The notes: generated from the letters alone by a model not told the origin. Shown: positions 17,706 through 27,021, numbered from the stretch's first letter. The stretch: DNA of 64,000 bases from Actinomycetospora lutea (GCF_028737205.1 NZ_JAQZAL010000019.1:84494-148493), one strand, 5' to 3'. Translations and numbers: made by a program.

Positions 17706-17752
17706 GCCCCGCGTGGCCACCGGACCCCCGACCCGGTGGCCCGCGGGGCTTT
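17706..17752 (+). terminator. Rho-independent-like terminator after the DUF1990 gene
   Basis: An 18-base arm (17706-17723) pairs with a 17-base arm (17733-17749) with one bulged base and a 9-base loop. TTT follows at 17750-17752. Long GC stems with short T tracts are usual in high-GC actinobacteria. Confidence 0.75.
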
Positions 17753-17879
17753 GCCGTGCCCGGGGCTCACCGGTCCGGGCTGGTTGAGCGGCCCGCCATC
17801 GTGTGACTCAAGGTGTCGCAGTGACACGCGGGGTGAATGTGGTGCAGTGTGGTCCCCCGGCGGACGTACCCTCCTCCGC

Positions 17880-18329
17880 GTGGACGGTGGTGCGCGGGTG
17901 ACGACGACGATCGTCGGGCTGCTCATCGCGTTCTGCGCCCTGCTCCTCGCCAAGTGGCTCGCGGTGGTCGCCATCGCGGCGGTGGTGCTGCTCGCCCTCC
18001 TGCGTTTCGTCCTGCTGCGCCTCGTGCGGGCGGTGCGCGCGCGGCGGGAGGCGCGGACTCCTGCGGCGGCCCTCGAGGCGTCGCCGTCCACACCGGGCGG
18101 CTCGGCGGCGGGTTCGTCGCTTCGGTCGGTCGCTGGGTCGGCGGCGCACGGGGACGCGCGAGCGATCCCCGGTCGCGCGGCGCGCGGGCTGAGCGGGGCG
18201 TCGGCCGCGGTGTCACACGCGGACGCCGGACCGTGCTCCTGGTGCGGCCTCGTCGGCGGTCACCTCGACCTCCGCGGCCGCCCCGTCCGCCCGCGTCACG
18301 CCCACGCGGGGACCCTCACCCGCCGGTGA
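17880..18329 (+). CDS. Small membrane protein with C-terminal Cys/His motif
   Basis: The protein has 149 residues. Two adjacent hydrophobic segments (TIVGLLIAFCALLLAKWLAV and AIAAVVLLALLRFVLLRLV) are followed by a basic stretch and a low-complexity Ala/Ser region. The C-terminus has GPCSWCGLVGGHLDL and several His/Arg residues. CxxC plus distal His could bind a metal. A second GTG at 17898 is an equally possible start. No family was recognised. It ends 12 bases from the convergent gene. Reality as a gene is likely but not certain. Confidence 0.6.
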   Translation: MDGGARVTTTIVGLLIAFCALLLAKWLAVVAIAAVVLLALLRFVLLRLVRAVRARREARTPAAALEASPSTPGGSAAGSSLRSVAGSAAHGDARAIPGRAARGLSGASAAVSHADAGPCSWCGLVGGHLDLRGRPVRPRHAHAGTLTRR

Positions 18330-18341
18330 GCGGGCCACCGA

Positions 18342-19382
18342 TCAGAGCGTCAGCCGGGCCAACAGGGCCCGGTGGTCGGAGCCCGGCACGTCGAGGACGG
18401 CCACCTCCCGCGCCCGCGGCCCACCGGTCATGAGCACGTGGTCGATCTGCGCGCCCAGGGCCCGCGGCGCGCCCGCGAACCACGTCCCCGCCAGCGACCC
18501 CCCGCGTTCGGTGGCGGCGTCCGTGCACCCCCGCGTGCCCGTGCGGAAGGCGGAGTGGTCCGGGGTGGCGTTGAGGTCGCCGACCACCAGCGCCGGACCC
18601 GCCGCACACCACCGCTGCATCTGCGCGAGCTCGCCGGGCCAGTAGGCGACCCAGCCGGGGACGATCGAGACGACGTGCACGGCGCCGAGCCGCACCGGGC
18701 CGAGGATCCCCCCGGTGATCTCGGCCCAGGGGTAGCGGGTGTCGGTAGGCGTCCCGGGCGCGTCGGAGATCGTCCGCGCGGTGACGTCGCCGGCCCGGGG
18801 CGACGACAGCACCGTGATGCCGCGGACGTCGGCGGCCCGGGCCGGCACGTTCGTCCACGACCGGTACTCGGGCAGCAGCGCCGCGATCCGCCCCCGGAAG
18901 CGCTCGCCGGCCTCGGGCAGCACGACGAGGTCGGGACGCTCGCGGCGCACCACGTCGGCGAGCGCACCCACGTCGGCCCTGCCCTCGAACGCGTTGAGCT
19001 CGAGCACCGTCAGCGCCGTGCCCCCGGGCGGCGGCGGGGCGGCCGGGACCGCCCGCGGCACGACGAACCCGGCGGCGACGGCGACGACCACCGCCACCCC
19101 GGCGACCCCGACGGCGGTCGTCCCCCGGAGACGACGGCGACAGAGCACCGCCAGCACGACCACCACCCCCGCGCCGGCCACCGCCAGCGCGGGACGCAGC
19201 GCCGCGAACACCGCGAACGGCAGGTGGCGGTCCAGGCCGACCAGGTCCGGCAGGAGCACCAGCACCGCGAGCACCACCGGCACGACCACGCGCACCAGCA
19301 CGCGCACGACTCGCCGGACCACCGGCCGGCGGGGAGCCCCCGGCTCCGGGGCGCGCCGCACGAGGTGGGCGACGGACGGCAT
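18342..19382 (-). CDS. Membrane-anchored endonuclease/exonuclease/phosphatase (EEP) family protein
   Basis: The 346-residue protein has three N-terminal membrane helices (about residues 22-100), then an extracytoplasmic EEP domain. Catalytic-type motifs are LELNAFEG, LPEAGERF, GDLNATPDHS and the terminal GSDHRAL, which in this superfamily coordinate a divalent metal and cleave phosphoesters. This three-helix plus EEP layout is common in actinobacteria. The substrate is unknown; phospholipid head groups or extracellular nucleic acid are possible. It starts at the ATG after a short gap from the polysaccharide-lyase-like gene. Confidence 0.9.
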   Translation of the reverse strand: MPSVAHLVRRAPEPGAPRRPVVRRVVRVLVRVVVPVVLAVLVLLPDLVGLDRHLPFAVFAALRPALAVAGAGVVVVLAVLCRRRLRGTTAVGVAGVAVVVAVAAGFVVPRAVPAAPPPPGGTALTVLELNAFEGRADVGALADVVRRERPDLVVLPEAGERFRGRIAALLPEYRSWTNVPARAADVRGITVLSSPRAGDVTARTISDAPGTPTDTRYPWAEITGGILGPVRLGAVHVVSIVPGWVAYWPGELAQMQRWCAAGPALVVGDLNATPDHSAFRTGTRGCTDAATERGGSLAGTWFAGAPRALGAQIDHVLMTGGPRAREVAVLDVPGSDHRALLARLTL

Positions 19383-19416
19383 CGCGCCAGCCTAGGTCGC
19401 CCGCCGGGCGCGAGGC

Positions 19417-20934
19417 TCAGTCGACGGTGCGCGGCCCGATGCCGCCGATCCCCTCGGGGGTCTTCCCGATCTTCAGATCGGTGACGATGATCGAACCGTT
19501 CTCGCGGATGGCCTGCGCCCGGTACATGCCCATCTTCAGATAGGCCGCTCGGGTGCTCATCGTGCCGTCGCGCGGCTGCCAGTTCGTGACCCCGGTGGGC
19601 CGGCCGTCGCGCCAGACCGTCACGGAGCCCTCGTCCGGGTCCTGCGCGAACGTGACGCGCATCGTCAGATCGATCCGCTGACCGGGGGAGACCGGGCCGA
19701 TCGCCCGCATGTCGTCGCCCCCGCTGACCATGTACAGCTGCCCGCGCGTGACCTGCAGCGCGAGCGGCGGCGACCCGCTCGGCAGGGCGTGGTGCCACTG
19801 CAGGATGAGCTGCCAGTGGTCCGTGTCCGTGGGGAAGTCGTCGGACAGGTGCGCGGTGTAGCGGATGTACTGCTCGTCGCCGTCGACCGGCTCGGTGCCC
19901 GGGCCCTGCGGCAGGACCTCGCTGCGCTTGCCGCCGGGCCCGAGCGAGAACTGCCAGGCCTGGCGGCCCGGGTCGTCCGGGTTCGCGACGATCCGGGGCC
20001 GCGGCCCGTTCTCGACGAGGCCGTCGTTGGCGCTGTTGTCGAAGAGGTCGTCGAACGCGCCGGCCGCGGCGTCGAACAGGGCGCCGATCACCGGCTGCGG
20101 ACCCTCCTCGGTGGGCGTCGTCGTGATCTCGGAGGGCGAGACCGGCACGAGCGACGAGGGCGGCGCCGCGACGGGCGCGCTCGGCAGCACCGAGTCGAAC
20201 AGGCCCGCGGGCGCCGCGACGGAGGGCTGCGGGTCGTGGGGCGCCGACGCCGGGAGCGGCGAGCCCGGCGTGGTCAGCGCGAACAGGGCCGCCACGCCCC
20301 CGCCGCCGATCAGCCCGATCGTCGCGCGCAGCGGCAGGCCCGTGCGACGCGTCGGCTCGGCGTCCGGGACGGCCGGCTTGGCCACCGGGGCCGGCGCCGC
20401 GTGCCGCGACGCGCGGGTCGGGGCGCTCGCGGTGCGGGCGACCGGCGCCTGCTCCGCCACCGCGACCGTGTCGACGGCCGCGTGGCGGCCCGTGGAGGTC
20501 GCGGTGGTGACGGACGTCAGGGCCGTGGCCGCGTCCGGCGCGACGGCGATCGGCCCGGTGGCGGGGTCGGCGGCCGGGTCGGGACGGTGCCGCGGGCGCG
20601 GCTCGGAGTACCGGCCGGTGACGACCGTGTGCTCCCCGGTGTGCCGCCCGCCGCCCGGCCCGGGCACGTTCGGGTGCTGGGCGCCGAAGGCCTCCGTCGG
20701 GTCCGTGGCGTGGTGGCGGTTCCCGGGACCGGTCGTTCCGGCGGTCGGCACCACGAACGGCCCGGTGCGCGGGGCGCGACGGTGACGCGCCCGCGCGTCG
20801 GTCCCGGTCCCGGTCGCGACCGGCTCGGCGCCCGGGACGCGCATCCCCCGCTGGGCGCGACGGGAGCGGGGGCCGCGGGAGGGACGACGCCCGCCGTCGG
20901 GCGAGGTGTCGGCGTGGGTGACCACGTCGGTCAT
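19417..20934 (-). CDS. Heparin-lyase-I-like (polysaccharide lyase) protein with long disordered N-terminus
   Basis: The 505-residue protein has three parts. Residues 1-195 are rich in Arg, His, Pro and Thr and look disordered. A single membrane segment (ATIGLIGGGGVAALFAL) is near residue 205. After a Pro/Ser linker, residues about 305-500 form a beta-rich domain resembling the polysaccharide lyase family of heparinase I (EQYIRYTAHLSDDFPTDTDH, WQLILQWHH, LALQVTRGQLYMVSGG). It should act on an extracellular acidic polysaccharide, perhaps the cell's own. The catalytic residues cannot be fixed from one sequence. Confidence 0.82.
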   Translation of the reverse strand: MTDVVTHADTSPDGGRRPSRGPRSRRAQRGMRVPGAEPVATGTGTDARARHRRAPRTGPFVVPTAGTTGPGNRHHATDPTEAFGAQHPNVPGPGGGRHTGEHTVVTGRYSEPRPRHRPDPAADPATGPIAVAPDAATALTSVTTATSTGRHAAVDTVAVAEQAPVARTASAPTRASRHAAPAPVAKPAVPDAEPTRRTGLPLRATIGLIGGGGVAALFALTTPGSPLPASAPHDPQPSVAAPAGLFDSVLPSAPVAAPPSSLVPVSPSEITTTPTEEGPQPVIGALFDAAAGAFDDLFDNSANDGLVENGPRPRIVANPDDPGRQAWQFSLGPGGKRSEVLPQGPGTEPVDGDEQYIRYTAHLSDDFPTDTDHWQLILQWHHALPSGSPPLALQVTRGQLYMVSGGDDMRAIGPVSPGQRIDLTMRVTFAQDPDEGSVTVWRDGRPTGVTNWQPRDGTMSTRAAYLKMGMYRAQAIRENGSIIVTDLKIGKTPEGIGGIGPRTVD

Positions 20935-21487
20935 CGAGGGCGTCTCCCGGGTCGGTCCGGACGGGTGAAGGGGAGCCCCCGTCACGGGGCCGTGCAGCGT
21001 GCTCGTCTGCCGACACTCTGTCACCCGCCCGTGACCTCACCCTGCTCCCGAGCGTGGCCCTGGGCCGAACGGTGTGCTCCTCGCGGCGGATGGCTGCACC
21101 GTCCGTCCGCCGCCTTACGACCACGTCACGTGGTCGGCCGCTCTCCGGCCGTGATCGCTCGTCCGGCCCGGTCGACCGGGGTGGGTCGCGGTCCGGTCAC
21201 GGCACGGTGTCGGTCCGGCGTCGACGACCGGTCCGACGGGCGGCGGGCGCCGGCGAGCGCACCGGACCGGGAGGCCGCTCGCCGCTCGCCCCGCGCGGGT
21301 CGTCGTCGCTGCAGCCCCGTGATCGCCCGAGCTGAGGGCCACGTCTCCCGGGCCACCCGACACGCTCGTCCGATCGGGGGAGCCGCCCGGCCGGTCGTCG
21401 CGTCCCGAGGGCGCGTGGGCGGCGGGTGTCCTCAGGGTCTCTCAGGTTCGCGGTTGGTGACCGGGCGAATCCCTAGCGTTCCCGGCG
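20935..21487. other. 553-base intergenic region between divergent genes
   Basis: Frames here are Arg/Pro/Gly-rich with no ribosome sites or conserved motifs, so no gene is called. It should hold promoters for the lyase-like gene (left) and the membrane protein (right); only the right one, at 21474, is visible. Confidence 0.6.
21474..21479 (+). promoter_or_regulatory. Candidate -10 box TAGCGT of a leaderless gene
   Basis: TAGCGT is eight bases before the ATG at 21488. There is no ribosome site, so the transcript probably starts at the start codon. Confidence 0.5.
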
Positions 21488-22402
21488 ATGCGTACGACGA
21501 CCACGCCGGAGCACCCCGTCACGGGGTCGAGACCGGCCGCCGCGAAGCACCCCGGGGGCCGTGACGGAGCCGGGCTGGTCCGGATCGGCCTGCACCTGCT
21601 GCTCGCCGCGCTGCCGCTCCTCGCGATCTCCGCCCACGTCTTCGGGCTGATCACGATGAACGTCTCGGCCGGCATCCTCGTGATCCCGCTGGCCGCCGCC
21701 ATCGTCGCCCTGACGGTGCTCGCGCCGCACGCCGGCGACCGCGTCGTCGCCGACGGCATGCTCTGGGGCATCGTCGGCTGCGCGATCTACGACGGCTTCC
21801 GCCTCACCACCGTCCACGTGTTCGGGTGGTGGGCGGACTTCATCCCGGTCATGGGCACCTGGATCACGGGCAACCCCGACGACCTGACCGCCGGCGCGGT
21901 CGTCGGCTACCTCTGGCGCTACATCGGCGACGGCGGCGGCATCGGCATCACGTTCTTCGCCCTCGCGTCCGCGTTCGGGCTGCAGCGCTGCTCGCGCCGG
22001 GTGTGCGTGGTCGCCGCGGTCGCGTTCTCCGTCTTCCCCGTGTGGGCCGGCCTCATCGGGACCGTCTACCTGGCCACCCGCGGCCAGACGATGATGTTCC
22101 CGCTGACGCCGACGACGCTGACGCTCTCGCTGATCGGTCACCTGATCTTCGGCTTCATCATGGGGCTGGGCTTCCACCGCTCCCGCGCGGTCCGCGAGTC
22201 GTGGCCCTGGGAGCCGCTCACCGGCAGCATGCCCGCGCTCCCGATGGGCACCGGCCGCCAGGCCGCGCTCCCCGCCCCGCGGAACCCGCAGACCCCGCCC
22301 GCCGGCCAGACGATGGACCCGGACACCTGGGAGCTCTGGCGCCGCCAGCTCGAGGCGAACACCGCCGGCCGCCGCTCGGCGCGCCGCGAACGGGTGCGCT
22401 GA
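21488..22402 (+). CDS. Six-helix integral membrane protein of unknown function
   Basis: The 304-residue protein has a polar N-terminus, six predicted helices between about residues 30 and 235, and a Pro-rich cytoplasmic tail ending in basic residues. Polar motifs inside the membrane part include CAIYDGFRL, LWRYIGDGGG and the helix-end GLGFHRS. The Asp/Tyr/Arg residues could line a binding cavity. No family was recognised. It appears leaderless. A long perfect hairpin (22553-22593) separates it from the convergent gene. Confidence 0.85.
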   Translation: MRTTTTPEHPVTGSRPAAAKHPGGRDGAGLVRIGLHLLLAALPLLAISAHVFGLITMNVSAGILVIPLAAAIVALTVLAPHAGDRVVADGMLWGIVGCAIYDGFRLTTVHVFGWWADFIPVMGTWITGNPDDLTAGAVVGYLWRYIGDGGGIGITFFALASAFGLQRCSRRVCVVAAVAFSVFPVWAGLIGTVYLATRGQTMMFPLTPTTLTLSLIGHLIFGFIMGLGFHRSRAVRESWPWEPLTGSMPALPMGTGRQAALPAPRNPQTPPAGQTMDPDTWELWRRQLEANTAGRRSARRERVR

Positions 22403-22552
22403 CCCGCACCCCGCACCGCTCCCGCAGACCTCGCTCCCCGCAGACCCCGCTCCCCAGCGCCGCACGGCCCCGGCCCGCCCCGACGGGCCGGGGCCGACGC
22501 GGTTCCGGACGACCTCACCCAGCACGCCCCGGACAGGACGCCCCGGACAGCA

Positions 22553-22593
22553 CACGGCCCCGGTGGCGTTTCGGGGACGCCACCGGGGCCGTG
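22553..22593. terminator. Perfect 17-bp stem bidirectional terminator hairpin
   Basis: Arms 22553-22569 and 22577-22593 are exact reverse complements around a 7-base loop. It lies between convergent genes ending at 22402 and 22613. No T tract is present, as is common in high-GC genomes. Confidence 0.78.
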
Positions 22594-22612
22594 CCGGTCC
22601 TGGCCGATCCGG

Positions 22613-23161
22613 CTACTGGATCGGGAGCTCCATCGGGGCGCCGGAGCCCGACGCCTCGGGGGACTCGGGGGTTTCAGGGGTCTCCGACGAGGCGGCCTGC
22701 GGCGACTCGTCCGAGGTCTCCTCCTCGGAGGTGGCCTCGTCGGGGGTGGCCTCGTCGGGGGTGGCCTCCTCGGCGTCGGCGCTCGCCGGCGCGCCCCCGA
22801 GGATCGGGCCGAGGAGCTCGCTGGCCGGCGGGCAGGCGGCGTCGTGCACCGGCTGCGTGACCTGGCCGCCCGCCTCGAAGACCGGGGCGGTCGCGTCGCC
22901 GGTGACGGCGTTGACGGTCGACTCGCCGGACTCGACGGTGGCGTCGACGACCGGGATCTCGCACGACCCGCTCTCGCCGCCCTGGGCGTGCTCGGACCCG
23001 CTCTGCGCGTGCTCGTGGCCGCCGGACGACGGCGCCTCACCGGCGACGGCCATGCTCGTGCCGCCGCCCAGCAGGGCGACCGCCGCGGTGGCGGTGAACA
23101 GGCCGCGGCCGGCGACGGTGGTCATGGCGCCGCCGGAGCGGCGCGCGGAGTGCTGACCCAT
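22613..23161 (-). CDS. Secreted acidic low-complexity protein
   Basis: The 182-residue protein begins with a signal peptide (basic start, then RGLFTATAAVALLGGGTSMA with cleavage near AVAGEA). The mature part is short and His/Ser/Glu-rich with two cysteines that could pair (ESGSCEIPVVD, HDAACPPAS). It ends in an acidic Pro/Glu/Ser/Thr tail with EATPD repeats. GAGGT at good spacing selects the ATG at 23161. The mid-region ATVESGESTVNAVTGDATAP resembles small exported actinobacterial proteins of unknown role. No catalytic motif is present. Confidence 0.8.
   Translation of the reverse strand: MGQHSARRSGGAMTTVAGRGLFTATAAVALLGGGTSMAVAGEAPSSGGHEHAQSGSEHAQGGESGSCEIPVVDATVESGESTVNAVTGDATAPVFEAGGQVTQPVHDAACPPASELLGPILGGAPASADAEEATPDEATPDEATSEEETSDESPQAASSETPETPESPEASGSGAPMELPIQ
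22731..22775. repeat. 15-bp tandem repeats encoding EATPD units
   Basis: Two exact 15-base copies (22731-22745 and 22746-22760) and one degenerate copy encode the acidic tail of the secreted protein. Confidence 0.8.
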
Positions 23162-23371
23162 GGGTCTGTACCTCATCGCGTCAAGGTGGGAAGCGGTGAC
23201 GACGCACGGGCCGGAAGACCCCGTTCGTCTGGAGAACGTGACGCTGCGTTCTCTTGATCGGGACAACGAGTGAGGTCACGACTCGATAACGGCGGCCCGG
23301 AGCGCCTCACCCGGACGAGCGACAACCCCCGCGCGTGCATCCGCGTCAGCGGCGACGACGCCGACCGGGTC

Positions 23372-24877
23372 TCAGGTGACGCGGACCACCGTCAGGGCCA
23401 CCGCGCCGCCGTTCGTGCCGTAGCCGGTCCACGCGTCGTTGGCGAGGGCGTACAGGTAGCCGCCCCGCGCGGTGGCGAGCTCGCGGTGCCCGGTCGGCCC
23501 GATCGGGGCCGTGGTGCCCTCGCGCACGGTGCCGTCCACGTCCACGACGTCGTCGGCCACCGCGGCGACCAGCTCGAGCCACGCGGCCTCCGGCACCCGG
23601 CGGCTGCCGACGACGTCGCTGCGCGGGTTGCCGGTGACGCGCTCGACGAGGCGCCGCACCCCGTCGAGCGCGCTCCCCACCGCGTACGACGGCCACGACG
23701 GGACCGGCCACGGGGAGGCGCCGGTGCCCGGGGACGCGGCCCCGTGGTCGCGCCATGTCCCCGACACCGTCAGCGCGTAGCGGCCCGGCACGAGGTAGAG
23801 CCCCGTCTCGCCCCACGGTTCCCCGGCGCCGACCGCCACCTCGGCGGACTCGCCGACCGCCAGGACCCGCCCGGGCCGGTAGGGCGGATCGAGGTCGCAC
23901 CGCCGGCGCGCCACGGCCGAGGCGCTGACGTCCCGCGCGCCCTCGACCACGCGCGGGGCGGTGCGCGGGCGCGGGCTCAGCACCCGCCAGAGGCCGTCGA
24001 CGCCGTCGTCGAGCGGGGCGCACGGGTCGCCCTCCGGGCGCGGCGGGCCCCCGTCGACACCGTCGCGCCACCGCGGGGCGATCGTGGCGTCGAGCTCGTC
24101 GGCCATCCAGCGCAGCGCCCCGTCGGACAGGCCCGTCCGTGGTTTGCCCCCGCCGACGTCGCCGTGCCCGCCCGGGAACCAGACCTGGGCGAAGGTGGTG
24201 TGGCGATCGGGCGGCGGGGTCGGCCACAGCGACGGCACGTACGGGCCGCGGCGCTCGTCGAGCGCGATCGCCTGGCGCGCGTGGCGCACGTCGGGGGCGA
24301 GCTCGAGGTCGTGGAACTCGACGAGGTCGCGCCCGGCGAGGCTCGAGAGCAGCCCGAAGGTGCGCGGGACGCCCAGCGCGCCGACCGTGTCCCAGACCCC
24401 GAGGAACGCGATCGGCGCCCGGTCGTCGGGGGCGAAGCCCGGGTGGAACGCGAGCCCGTCGAGCTCCCGCCCGGCCCGGTAGCCCTCGGCGAAGACGCGG
24501 GCGACGACCGCGTCGCGCGCGGCGTCGTCCTGCTCGGGGGAGAAGGCGACGAGGCCGCACCGCGTGAGCATCCCGACGGTGCTGCGCACGGTGAACGCGC
24601 CGCGGCTGAAGCCGACGAGGACGAGCTCGTCGCCGGGCCGGAAGGTCTCGGCGAGCCAGCGGTAGATCTCGCGGATGGCCTCCGGGAGCCCCACCCCGAG
24701 CGCGCCGTCGAGCACCCGGCGCACCGGCCCGCCGTCGGTGCCGAGCCCCTCGAAGTAGCGCGGGAGCTGGTCGTCGGTGATCGCGAGGCGGTGGTACAGG
24801 CGCCGCACGTTGGTGTGGTCGGTGGCCGTGTTCCAGGTGCCGTCGCAGCAGACGACGAGACGCCGCGTCACGCTCAC
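23372..24877 (-). CDS. DUF2235 family alpha/beta-hydrolase-like protein
   Basis: The 501-residue protein starts with VTRRLVVCCDGTWNTATDH, the hallmark of DUF2235. The nucleophile elbow LVGFSRGAFTVRS follows at about residue 95. LGVWDTVGALG and WFPGGHGDVGGG later supply the probable Asp and His. The same catalytic domain occurs in Tle1 phospholipase effectors of type VI secretion, but here there is no secretion context. The C-terminal half is an added beta-rich domain (about residues 320-495). GTG start at 24877 with GGAGGA upstream. It is divergent from the acyltransferase; lipase or phospholipase activity is inferred. Confidence 0.88.
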   Translation of the reverse strand: MSVTRRLVVCCDGTWNTATDHTNVRRLYHRLAITDDQLPRYFEGLGTDGGPVRRVLDGALGVGLPEAIREIYRWLAETFRPGDELVLVGFSRGAFTVRSTVGMLTRCGLVAFSPEQDDAARDAVVARVFAEGYRAGRELDGLAFHPGFAPDDRAPIAFLGVWDTVGALGVPRTFGLLSSLAGRDLVEFHDLELAPDVRHARQAIALDERRGPYVPSLWPTPPPDRHTTFAQVWFPGGHGDVGGGKPRTGLSDGALRWMADELDATIAPRWRDGVDGGPPRPEGDPCAPLDDGVDGLWRVLSPRPRTAPRVVEGARDVSASAVARRRCDLDPPYRPGRVLAVGESAEVAVGAGEPWGETGLYLVPGRYALTVSGTWRDHGAASPGTGASPWPVPSWPSYAVGSALDGVRRLVERVTGNPRSDVVGSRRVPEAAWLELVAAVADDVVDVDGTVREGTTAPIGPTGHRELATARGGYLYALANDAWTGYGTNGGAVALTVVRVT

Positions 24878-24990
24878 CTGATCATCCTCCCGCGAGGATG
24901 GTCGGCAGCCCGACGTCGGGGTGAGCGGCGGCATACGGAAAAATCGTCCGGCGGTGAGGGCGTGATCACCGCGAGGGAGGGCCGGGAGAC

Positions 24991-27021
24991 GTGGCGAGCA
25001 GCGGGACGACCGTCACCGCGTCGGCGACCCGTCCCCGCAGCGAGCGGCGCCCCGAGATCGAGGGTCTGCGCGGCCTCGCCGCCGTCCTCGTCGTCGTCTA
25101 CCACGTCTGGGTCGGGCGCGTCTCCGGCGGCGTCGACGTGTTCTTCCTGCTCTCGGGCTTCTTCGTGCTCGGGATGGTGGCCCGCCGCGCGATGCGGGGC
25201 GAGCGCGTCGACGTCGGCGCCACGTGGACCCGGCTGTTCTGGCGCCTCGTGCCCACGGCCGGGCTCGTCCTGCTCGCCAGCACCGTGGCCGCGGCGGTCC
25301 TGCTGCCGCCCTCGACGTGGGCGCGCAACCTGCGCGAGCTCGTCGCGTCCGGCCTGTTCCTGGAGAACTGGCGCCTCGCCACCGACGCCGTCGACTACTA
25401 CGCGAACCACGGCACGGCGAGCGTCGCGCAGCACTTCTGGTCGCTGTCGATCCAGGCGCAGTTCTACCTCGCGGCCCCGCTGCTCGTGCTGCTCGTCGCC
25501 CGGTGGGCGCGCTCGCGCGGCGTCGACGTGCGGTCCGCGCTGCTGCTCGCGCTCTCGGCGGTCGCCGTCGTGTCGTTCGTGCACTCGGTGCACGCCACCG
25601 CCACCGACCAGGCCTTCGCCTACTTCGACACCCGCACGCGGCTCTGGGAGTTCGCGCTGGGCGGCCTGCTCGCCCTCGTGCTCGACCGGGTGCGGCTCGG
25701 GCGCGTGGCACGCGCGGTGCTCGGCTGGGCGGGCGTCGTCGGGCTGGTGACCTGCGGCGCCGTGCTCGACGTCGGCGCCGCGTTCCCCGGCTACCTCGCG
25801 CTGTGGCCCGTGCTCTCGGCGGTCGCGGTGCTCGTGGCCGGGCGCGCGGGCGCGGGGGAGCGCCTCGCCACGCCGGCCGCCCAGTACCTCGGCAGCATCA
25901 GCTACCCGCTCTACCTGTGGCACTGGCCGGTGCTCGTCGTGACGCTCGGGCTGATGGGGACGGCGACGCCGGGCCTGGTCGGCGGCGTGGTCGTGGTCGG
26001 GCTCTCGGGGGCCCTCGCGGTCGCGACCCACCACCTCGTCGAGGAGCCGCTGCGCCGGGTCACCCTGCCGCGCCCGGTCGGGCTCGCCGCGCTGGCGGTC
26101 GCGGCGAGCCTCCTGCCGGCGATGCTCGGCCTCGCCGTCTGGGCCGCGGTGGTCGCCGCGGACCGCGGCACCCCGGTGGCGGTCGGGGACCAGGACCATC
26201 CCGGCGCCGCCGTGCTCGTCGCCGACCACGAGGCCACCGGCGGGGCGGGCGGGGACGTCGCCGCGCCCGTCCGGCCCTCGACGGCGCGGGTGCAGGACGA
26301 CTGGGCGGACTACCGCGACGCGTGTGCCCCGGTGCCCGACCACCCGGTGCTCGAGCAGTGCGTGCCGATCGCGCCCGAGGGCGAGCCCCAGCGCCGGATC
26401 ACGGTCGTCGGCGACTCGCACATGCAGCAGCTCCTGCCCGCCCTGGAGCCGCTCGCGCGGGAACGGGGGTGGCAGGTCAGCACCCTGGTGCGCGCCCGCT
26501 GCCCCTTCTCGCTGGCCTCGGAGACCGACCCGGACGACGCCACCTGCGTGGACTGGAACGCGGCGGCCGTCGAGCACCTCGCCCTCGACCCGCCGGACGC
26601 GGTGGTCGTCAGCGCCACCCGGGACGTCCGGGCCGGGCTGACCGAGCAGACCCCGGACGGCTTCGTGGCCGGCTGGCGCGCGCTCGACGAGCTCGGCATC
26701 CCGGTCGTCGCGGTCCGTGACAACCCGCGCTTCGACCACCGCCCGTCGGAGTGCTTCGAGACCTACGGGCGCGGTGCGGCGCCGTGCGGGATCCCGCGCG
26801 CCGAGCTGCTGGCCCCGGACCCGCCGTACGCGCTGCGCGACGACGTCCCGTCCAACGTCGCGTTCCTCGACCTCAGCAACGAGATCTGCACCCCGGCGAC
26901 GTGCCCGCCCGAGATCGGCAACGTGCTCGTCTACCTCGACGACAACCACCTGTCGGCGTCCTACAGCCGGACGATGTCCCCGGCCGTCGGGACGCAGCTG
27001 CCGTCGCTGTTGGGCTGGTAG
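24991..27021 (+). CDS. OafA/YrhL-type membrane acyltransferase with C-terminal SGNH domain
   Basis: The 676-residue protein has an acyltransferase-3 domain of ten helices (residues about 20-385) with RPEIEGLRGLAAVLVVVYHV and SGGVDVFFLLSGFFVLG. An extracytoplasmic SGNH domain (about 430-676) has VVGDSHMQQLLPAL as its Ser block and DDNHLSASY as its Asp-His block. Proteins of this layout O-acetylate cell-envelope polysaccharides. GTG start with GGGAG upstream. It stands alone, but the polysaccharide genes downstream make an exopolysaccharide or wall polymer a likely acceptor. Confidence 0.94.
   Translation: MASSGTTVTASATRPRSERRPEIEGLRGLAAVLVVVYHVWVGRVSGGVDVFFLLSGFFVLGMVARRAMRGERVDVGATWTRLFWRLVPTAGLVLLASTVAAAVLLPPSTWARNLRELVASGLFLENWRLATDAVDYYANHGTASVAQHFWSLSIQAQFYLAAPLLVLLVARWARSRGVDVRSALLLALSAVAVVSFVHSVHATATDQAFAYFDTRTRLWEFALGGLLALVLDRVRLGRVARAVLGWAGVVGLVTCGAVLDVGAAFPGYLALWPVLSAVAVLVAGRAGAGERLATPAAQYLGSISYPLYLWHWPVLVVTLGLMGTATPGLVGGVVVVGLSGALAVATHHLVEEPLRRVTLPRPVGLAALAVAASLLPAMLGLAVWAAVVAADRGTPVAVGDQDHPGAAVLVADHEATGGAGGDVAAPVRPSTARVQDDWADYRDACAPVPDHPVLEQCVPIAPEGEPQRRITVVGDSHMQQLLPALEPLARERGWQVSTLVRARCPFSLASETDPDDATCVDWNAAAVEHLALDPPDAVVVSATRDVRAGLTEQTPDGFVAGWRALDELGIPVVAVRDNPRFDHRPSECFETYGRGAAPCGIPRAELLAPDPPYALRDDVPSNVAFLDLSNEICTPATCPPEIGNVLVYLDDNHLSASYSRTMSPAVGTQLPSLLGW

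Noticed and set aside
18330..18341. Possible terminator in the 12-base gap between convergent genes
   Set aside because: Too short for a hairpin and no inverted repeat extends from it.
20935..21487. Possible small genes between the lyase-like and membrane protein genes
   Set aside because: Frames lack ribosome sites, conserved motifs and balanced composition.
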